Shown: piece by piece, positions 59,581 through 64,000 of the stretch
Layout of the letters: each line of letters opens with the position of its first letter
How positions within the stretch are numbered: the stretch's first letter is position 1
From: JABCYV01 sp963696025
GTDB taxonomy: Bacteria > Acidobacteriota > Terriglobia > Terriglobales > Acidobacteriaceae
Reading direction: 5' to 3'
Assembly: GCA_963696025.1 (NCBI GenBank)
Contig: CAVOII010000015.1
Span: forward strand, 186,001-250,000
DNA: 64,000 nt
Position numbers and translations under genes: made by a program
Notes under the pieces: generated by a model
The model's database searches: none
What the model saw: only the letters and a program-made list of their open reading frames with translations
What the model was told of the DNA's origin: nothing

Positions 59581-62406
59581 TTGAGACTCTTCGCCTGCGC
59601 TCTTCTTATTCTTTCAATTTCGGCCTGCCTGCTCTTCTCCCAACATTCCCACAATTCTGGCTCAACCCCGCTTCCCACGAGCAAACTCCTGATCGCGCCC
59701 TCACCCGGTCGGATCGGCGCTGTAAACAGCTTTCCAGCGACCATCGCCCTTAGTCCTGACCGACGCTACGCCGCGCTCTTGAACGATGGCTACGGCTCAC
59801 AACAGGCCCTGGCCCGTCAGTCCGTCACAATCCTTGACCTGCAAACTAATCAAGTCACTGACTTTCCCGATGACCGCCTCTCTGAAGATGCCCACCAAAC
59901 CTACTTTCTCGGCCTTGCCTTCAGCTCCGACGGCAATCATCTCTACGCTTCCATGGGTTCCATCACCGATCCCACTGGCGAAAAACCGAACGACAGCGGA
60001 AACGGCATTGCCGTCTATAACTTTAAACAGGGCAAAATTACGCCGGAGCGCTTCATCCAGATTGCGCCACAGAAGATTGCTGAAGGAAAGAAAGTAGCGT
60101 TTGGCTTGCGCAAGACTCTGGCCGGAAGTGCCATCCCCTATCCTGCTGGGCTTGCCGTGGTTGCCGGAGAAGCAGGTGACAAGCTCGTCGTTGCCAACAA
60201 TCTCTCCGATAACGTCGTGCTGTTAGACGCCGCCACCGGGCGCGTTCTGCAGCAGTTCGATCTCAGCACTCACGACGTCATCCCGTCGTCATTCCCCTAC
60301 ACCGTGGTCGCTACCCGCGATGGTCGCACTGCCTGGTGCAGTCTGTGGAATGCCTCCAAGGTTGCGAAGCTTGACCTCACTAGTGGTCGCATTATCCAAT
60401 GGATTTCGCTGCTCGAGTTGAAGTCTAAAATCCTTCCTGGTTCGCATCCCACCGCTCTTCTTCTCAGCCCCAACGAAAAACTGCTATACGTCGCTCTTTC
60501 CAACGCCGATGCAGTCGCGGTGGTAGAAGCAGATACGGGGAGGGTCATTCACCTTGCGTCGACCAAGCTTTCCGCTCAGGAATACGCTGGAACCTATCCC
60601 AATGCTTTGGCACAGTCCACCGATGGTAAGCGCTTGTTTGTGGCTGACGCCTCGCTGAATGCGGTTGCCGTCTTCGATACCGCGTCGCTGGCCAAACCTG
60701 GAATCGAATTCCCGCTTCCCAGCGAAGCCCTCGGCTTCATTCCCACCGACTGGTATCCTAGCGCCCTCGCGACCGTCGGCGATGATCTACTGATCGCAAC
60801 TGCCAAAGGCCAAGGCGCCGGGCCCAACAACCGTCCGGGTGGGACTCCCAATGAACGCCGCCGCCGCGAAACTCCCTACATCCCGACCTTGCTCTCTGGC
60901 TCGATCGCTCGGCTCAACTTTCGTGGCGTCGACAAAAATCTCCCTGAGCTCACCCGCCAGGTGGAAGAGAGCAATCTGCTGAATTCCACTTCCAGCAAGA
61001 TCCAGTTTCAGAGCGGTTCCAATCCCATCCGCCACGTGATTTACGTCATCAAGGAAAATCGCACCTATGACCAAATCTTCGGCGACCTGAAAGTGGGCAA
61101 TGGCGATTCTTCCATCACCATGTACGGACAGGACATCACGCCAAATGAGCACAAGTTGGCGCTGCAATTCGGAGTGCTCGACAATTTCTACGACAGCGGG
61201 GAAGTCTCCGGTGATGGCCACGACTGGTCGACCGCAGCTATCACTTCCGACTACAACGAGAAAACCTGGCAGATCACCTATCGTTCCAAGGAGCACACTT
61301 ACGACTACCAGGGGATCGTGGCTGGCGAACTCCCGTTGGAACTGGGTGAGCCTGATGTCGATGCCCCTTCGACGGGGTACATCTGGGACAACGCCGCCAG
61401 TCACGGCATCTCTTACCGCGACTACGGTGAGTACATCGGCGGTATCTGGTGCAACGTAACTCGCAGTAAGACTGGGGTCAATGAAGACTCAGACATGCCG
61501 ACCGCTCCCTGTCCCAGGCCGATTGTAAACAAAGGGGAAGTGCTGCCTCCGAACGTCGGCCAGCCGCACGGTTCACTCAGTCCATGGCCGTGGCCTGTCC
61601 CCGTGCTGAAACGCACCAAGCCGACCAAGGAACTGCTGCGCGACCACTTCGACCCGCAATTCCCTGATTTCAACACCGAGTATCCCGACCAGCTTCGCGC
61701 CGACGAATTCCTCAACGAGTTTGAAGGATTCGTTCGAGCCCGTCAGCAAGGTAAGGGAGAAGGCAAGGGAAGCGAACTGCCGGCCTTTGTGCTGCTTTAT
61801 CTCCCCAACGACCACACTCACGGCACCAGTCCAGGCAAGCCGCGTCCTGCCGCATCTGTTGCCGACAATGACCTTGCCCTCGGCCGGGTGGTTGAAGCAG
61901 TTTCCCACAGTCCCTACTGGGATGACACTGCCATTTTCGTGGTCGAAGACGATGCTCAGGACGGCGCTGACCACGTCGACGCTCACCGCTCAATCGCTTT
62001 CGTTATCAGTAAATATTCCCCCGGATCAGCCGATCATCCCTTCGTCGACAGCCGCGTCTACACCACCGTCAACATGATGCATACCCTGGAGACCTTGCTT
62101 GGGCTGCCGCCGATGAATCAGAACGATGCTTATGCTCCGCTGATGGCGCCACTATTCTCTGGCTCGGGCAATCAGCCGCCATTCGCCGCTGACTGGAGTA
62201 ATCGCGACAACGGACTGATTTACCAAACCAATCCGCCCAAAGGCCAAGGTGCGAAAGCATCCGCGAAAATGGACTTTACTCATCCGGACGCCGAAAATCC
62301 TGCTGTGCTGAATGCAATTCTCTGGCGCGACCGAAAGGGAAGCACGCCCATGCCTGCGCCAAAGCACTCCGTATTTCCCCAAAAGCCACCCCGTGACGAT
62401 GACTGA
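59581..62406 (+). CDS. Exported beta-propeller phosphoesterase (YncE-like plus alkaline-phosphatase-fold)
   Basis: A 941-residue protein beginning at a TTG with GGAGG upstream. Signal peptide: MRLFACALLILSISACLLF. An N-terminal YVTN/YncE-like propeller (about 40-430) has repeats such as IALSPDRRYAALLND, LVVANNLSDNVVLLD and LLYVALSNADAVAVVEAD. A phosphoesterase domain follows (about 470-900), with IRHVIYVIKENRTYDQIFGDL near its start, DDTAIFVVEDDAQDGADHVDAHR near its end and TVNMMHTLETLLGLPPMN. This resembles phospholipase-C-like enzymes that release phosphate from organic esters. It lies 90 bp after phoU. Confidence 0.88.
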   Translation: MRLFACALLILSISACLLFSQHSHNSGSTPLPTSKLLIAPSPGRIGAVNSFPATIALSPDRRYAALLNDGYGSQQALARQSVTILDLQTNQVTDFPDDRLSEDAHQTYFLGLAFSSDGNHLYASMGSITDPTGEKPNDSGNGIAVYNFKQGKITPERFIQIAPQKIAEGKKVAFGLRKTLAGSAIPYPAGLAVVAGEAGDKLVVANNLSDNVVLLDAATGRVLQQFDLSTHDVIPSSFPYTVVATRDGRTAWCSLWNASKVAKLDLTSGRIIQWISLLELKSKILPGSHPTALLLSPNEKLLYVALSNADAVAVVEADTGRVIHLASTKLSAQEYAGTYPNALAQSTDGKRLFVADASLNAVAVFDTASLAKPGIEFPLPSEALGFIPTDWYPSALATVGDDLLIATAKGQGAGPNNRPGGTPNERRRRETPYIPTLLSGSIARLNFRGVDKNLPELTRQVEESNLLNSTSSKIQFQSGSNPIRHVIYVIKENRTYDQIFGDLKVGNGDSSITMYGQDITPNEHKLALQFGVLDNFYDSGEVSGDGHDWSTAAITSDYNEKTWQITYRSKEHTYDYQGIVAGELPLELGEPDVDAPSTGYIWDNAASHGISYRDYGEYIGGIWCNVTRSKTGVNEDSDMPTAPCPRPIVNKGEVLPPNVGQPHGSLSPWPWPVPVLKRTKPTKELLRDHFDPQFPDFNTEYPDQLRADEFLNEFEGFVRARQQGKGEGKGSELPAFVLLYLPNDHTHGTSPGKPRPAASVADNDLALGRVVEAVSHSPYWDDTAIFVVEDDAQDGADHVDAHRSIAFVISKYSPGSADHPFVDSRVYTTVNMMHTLETLLGLPPMNQNDAYAPLMAPLFSGSGNQPPFAADWSNRDNGLIYQTNPPKGQGAKASAKMDFTHPDAENPAVLNAILWRDRKGSTPMPAPKHSVFPQKPPRDDD

Positions 62407-62586
62407 GTTAATGGCGACACGATCTACGTAGGAACAGCGGCCCTAGGCTGTTCGTATCGAGCGCATCTCGGCAGTTGTACCGACGTCCTCCCGAGGGCAG
62501 CTGTGCTTCAGGCGGAGGGAGGGATCTCGCGCGTCTCACCAGGGCTATGAGAAACAGGGAGCAGCAATACACACCCCGCTTGTCCC

Positions 62587-63576
62587 TTACCTCGCCGCCG
62601 CCGTTCCGACCTCTACGTCCGCAAAAGAAAATGCCATCGAAACGTTGGGATACTCCTTCCCCGCCACTTCCACATAGGGATAAACGAAATAATTCAGCGG
62701 CGACCCATCCTGCTTCGGACTCAATTCCAAATCGCGGCCCGTAGTGAACTCCACCCGATTGGCATCGTGCGCGCCAAAGAAATAATCGCGCTTTTCCTGA
62801 TGCTTCCATGCCTCGGAGATGTCCACCGGGACCCATCCGCGCTGCGGCTCAAAAAAATCTGCCCAGCAGTGATAACCGGCCAGCTCTCCTGAGTGCTTGT
62901 CGGGAGGCAGAGGAAATCCAATTTCAAATCGCGCCGGAATCCCCTGCGATCGCGCCATCGCGATGAACAACGAGTGGAAGTCAGTACAGTTCCCCTTCTT
63001 GGCATCGCAGGCGTAGAGCACATCGCCTCGTCCCCAGCCAGTGCCGGTTTTGTCATACCGCATTGTGGCAAAAACGTAGTCGTAGATCGCGCGCGCCTTT
63101 TCCAGGGGCGTGGTTTTGCCCTCGGTGACTTTCAGCGCCAGTTCAGCGGGTAATCCGTTAGTTGGAACGAGCTTATCCGGAGCCAAATCCTGTTTTTTCT
63201 GCCGCTCGTCCAGCTTGACGTCCGTCAGACGCGGCGTCGCCACACCCAGTGTCAGCCGTTCGGTGCGCACCACGTCATAGACGATTTCGAAGTGCAACTC
63301 GGCATCTTTCGCCTTGGCGGTTTCGGCGTAATACATTTCATTTCCGAACCTGGACTCGTGCGTCTTCTTCAACGGCAAATCGCCGTTGGCGGATATGATT
63401 TTTACTTCCTGATATGCGTCCGAGTGCGCCGCCGGAATCCAGACGCGCACACGTTCTCCGGCCGGAAGATTCCTGACTGTAAAACCATAATGAAATGTAA
63501 TGTGACGCGTCTCCTGCGCTGGCGCGAACGTAGCGACCATGCAGAGAGATACCAACAGCGCACTATTGTGGAACAT
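62587..63576 (-). CDS. Exported transglutaminase-like protease-fold protein
   Basis: A 329-residue protein with a signal peptide (MFHNSALLVSLCMVATFAPA). The transglutaminase-like core has Cys in KKGNCTDFHSLFIAMARSQGIPARFE, His in GYHCWADFF and Asp in GWVPVDISEAW. An N-terminal beta domain (about 25-140) precedes it. Bacterial members act as peptidases or amidases; the substrate is unknown. It is convergent with the phosphoesterase gene across about 180 bp in which I see no gene or clear terminator. Confidence 0.87.
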   Translation of the reverse strand: MFHNSALLVSLCMVATFAPAQETRHITFHYGFTVRNLPAGERVRVWIPAAHSDAYQEVKIISANGDLPLKKTHESRFGNEMYYAETAKAKDAELHFEIVYDVVRTERLTLGVATPRLTDVKLDERQKKQDLAPDKLVPTNGLPAELALKVTEGKTTPLEKARAIYDYVFATMRYDKTGTGWGRGDVLYACDAKKGNCTDFHSLFIAMARSQGIPARFEIGFPLPPDKHSGELAGYHCWADFFEPQRGWVPVDISEAWKHQEKRDYFFGAHDANRVEFTTGRDLELSPKQDGSPLNYFVYPYVEVAGKEYPNVSMAFSFADVEVGTAAAR

Positions 63577-63709
63577 ACGGCTTCCTTTCGTTGCTCTGAG
63601 AACTCAGAGGCGGAAAATGAGAACTGTTGACTTGTGGACTACGTAGGGGCATGGACATAACCTGATTACGAAGGCTCAATTCTAAACCGAAATCCGCTAG
63701 AATCGTCGG

Positions 63710-64000
63710 ATGCCCGTGGCCATCGAGTGTCGCAATCTGCGCAAGACATATGATGGCAAAGTCGAAGCCGTCCGCGGGTTGAACCTCGAAATCCAAACCG
63801 GAGAGTGTTTCGGTCTGCTCGGCCCCAACGGGGCGGGTAAAACTAGTACTATCGAAATCCTCGAAGGATTGCTCCGGCCAACATCGGGAGAAGTTACTAT
63901 CCTTGGCCACACCTGGCAGCAGAATCCCCGCGAACTACGCGAGTGGCTGGGCGTCTCTCTGCAGGAAACGCGCCTCTCGGAGAAGCTCACAGTACGCGAA
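63710..64000 (+). CDS. ABC transporter ATP-binding protein (3' end outside window)
   Basis: The first 97 residues of an ABC ATPase, starting MPVAIECRNLRKTYDGKVEAVRGL. Walker A is LLGPNGAGKTSTIEILEGLL, and the LGVSLQETRLSEKLTVRE segment marks the Q-loop. The ordering resembles multidrug- or antibiotic-export ATPases of the CcmA/DrrA type. The permease is presumably downstream, beyond the window. Confidence 0.9.
   Translation, partial: MPVAIECRNLRKTYDGKVEAVRGLNLEIQTGECFGLLGPNGAGKTSTIEILEGLLRPTSGEVTILGHTWQQNPRELREWLGVSLQETRLSEKLTVRE

Noticed and set aside
1..64000. CRISPR arrays, rRNA genes, prophage structural genes
   Set aside because: No regularly spaced repeats, rRNA-like sequence or phage structural proteins were seen.

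Overview
The window looks like chromosomal DNA of a Gram-negative-type soil bacterium of moderately high GC, most likely an acidobacterium. That is inferred from gene content and style: Slt-type transglycosylase, Tat and Sec exported proteins, a YXWGXW protein, S9 peptidase, hemX-hemA-hemC-hemD order, and scattered short palindromic intergenic repeats. No rRNA or other marker here fixes the taxonomy. Most of the window is ordinary housekeeping and metabolic sequence.

Layout. 1-11.3 kb: end of a copper P-type ATPase, a mercuric-reductase-like flavoprotein, small exported or membrane proteins, a decayed VapBC pair, DNA polymerase X and a cold-shock protein. 11.4-21.9 kb: NUDIX hydrolase, DUF2520 protein, YmdB-type phosphodiesterase, a peptide-binding lipoprotein, the cell-wall recycling pair NagZ-AnmK, MutS, and a GalT-like protein whose catalytic His is replaced by Thr. 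22-26 kb: heme operon hemX-hemA-hemC-hemD. 26-35 kb: S9 peptidase, endonuclease III, DedA, small proteins, SDR, inositol-1-phosphate synthase and a frameshifted Tat-exported class V aminotransferase, with paired palindromic repeats between genes. 35-44.5 kb: M48 protease, sigma/anti-sigma pair, a GAF-like protein, Slt transglycosylase, acyl-CoA dehydrogenase.

44.6-62.4 kb is a phosphate/polyphosphate island: pstS, ppk1, sixA, ppx, a CHAD protein (polyphosphate-binding family), pstC-pstA-pstB-phoU and a beta-propeller phosphoesterase. Heptamer-4-heptamer repeats with 11-bp period, the classic Pho-box geometry, lie upstream of both pstS and pstC.

The most unusual object sits inside this island. 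A 3,871-bp IS1-family transposon (50912-54782) has perfect 31-bp terminal inverted repeats and an imperfect 8-bp target duplication, and it splits a small membrane-protein gene whose two halves still join in frame. It carries a HigB-HigA-DUF3467 cassette on the minus strand and, after the transposase, a Panacea-domain protein overlapping an unrecognised 146-codon ORF that has no standard start codon. Between the two sides lies an AT-rich divergent control region followed by a highly structured leader: a 73-nt tRNA-like sequence with encoded CCA, several hairpins, and a hairpin that buries the transposase start codon. This element, with two toxin-antitoxin-like modules, one of them with a candidate new toxin, is the best candidate for an undescribed system.
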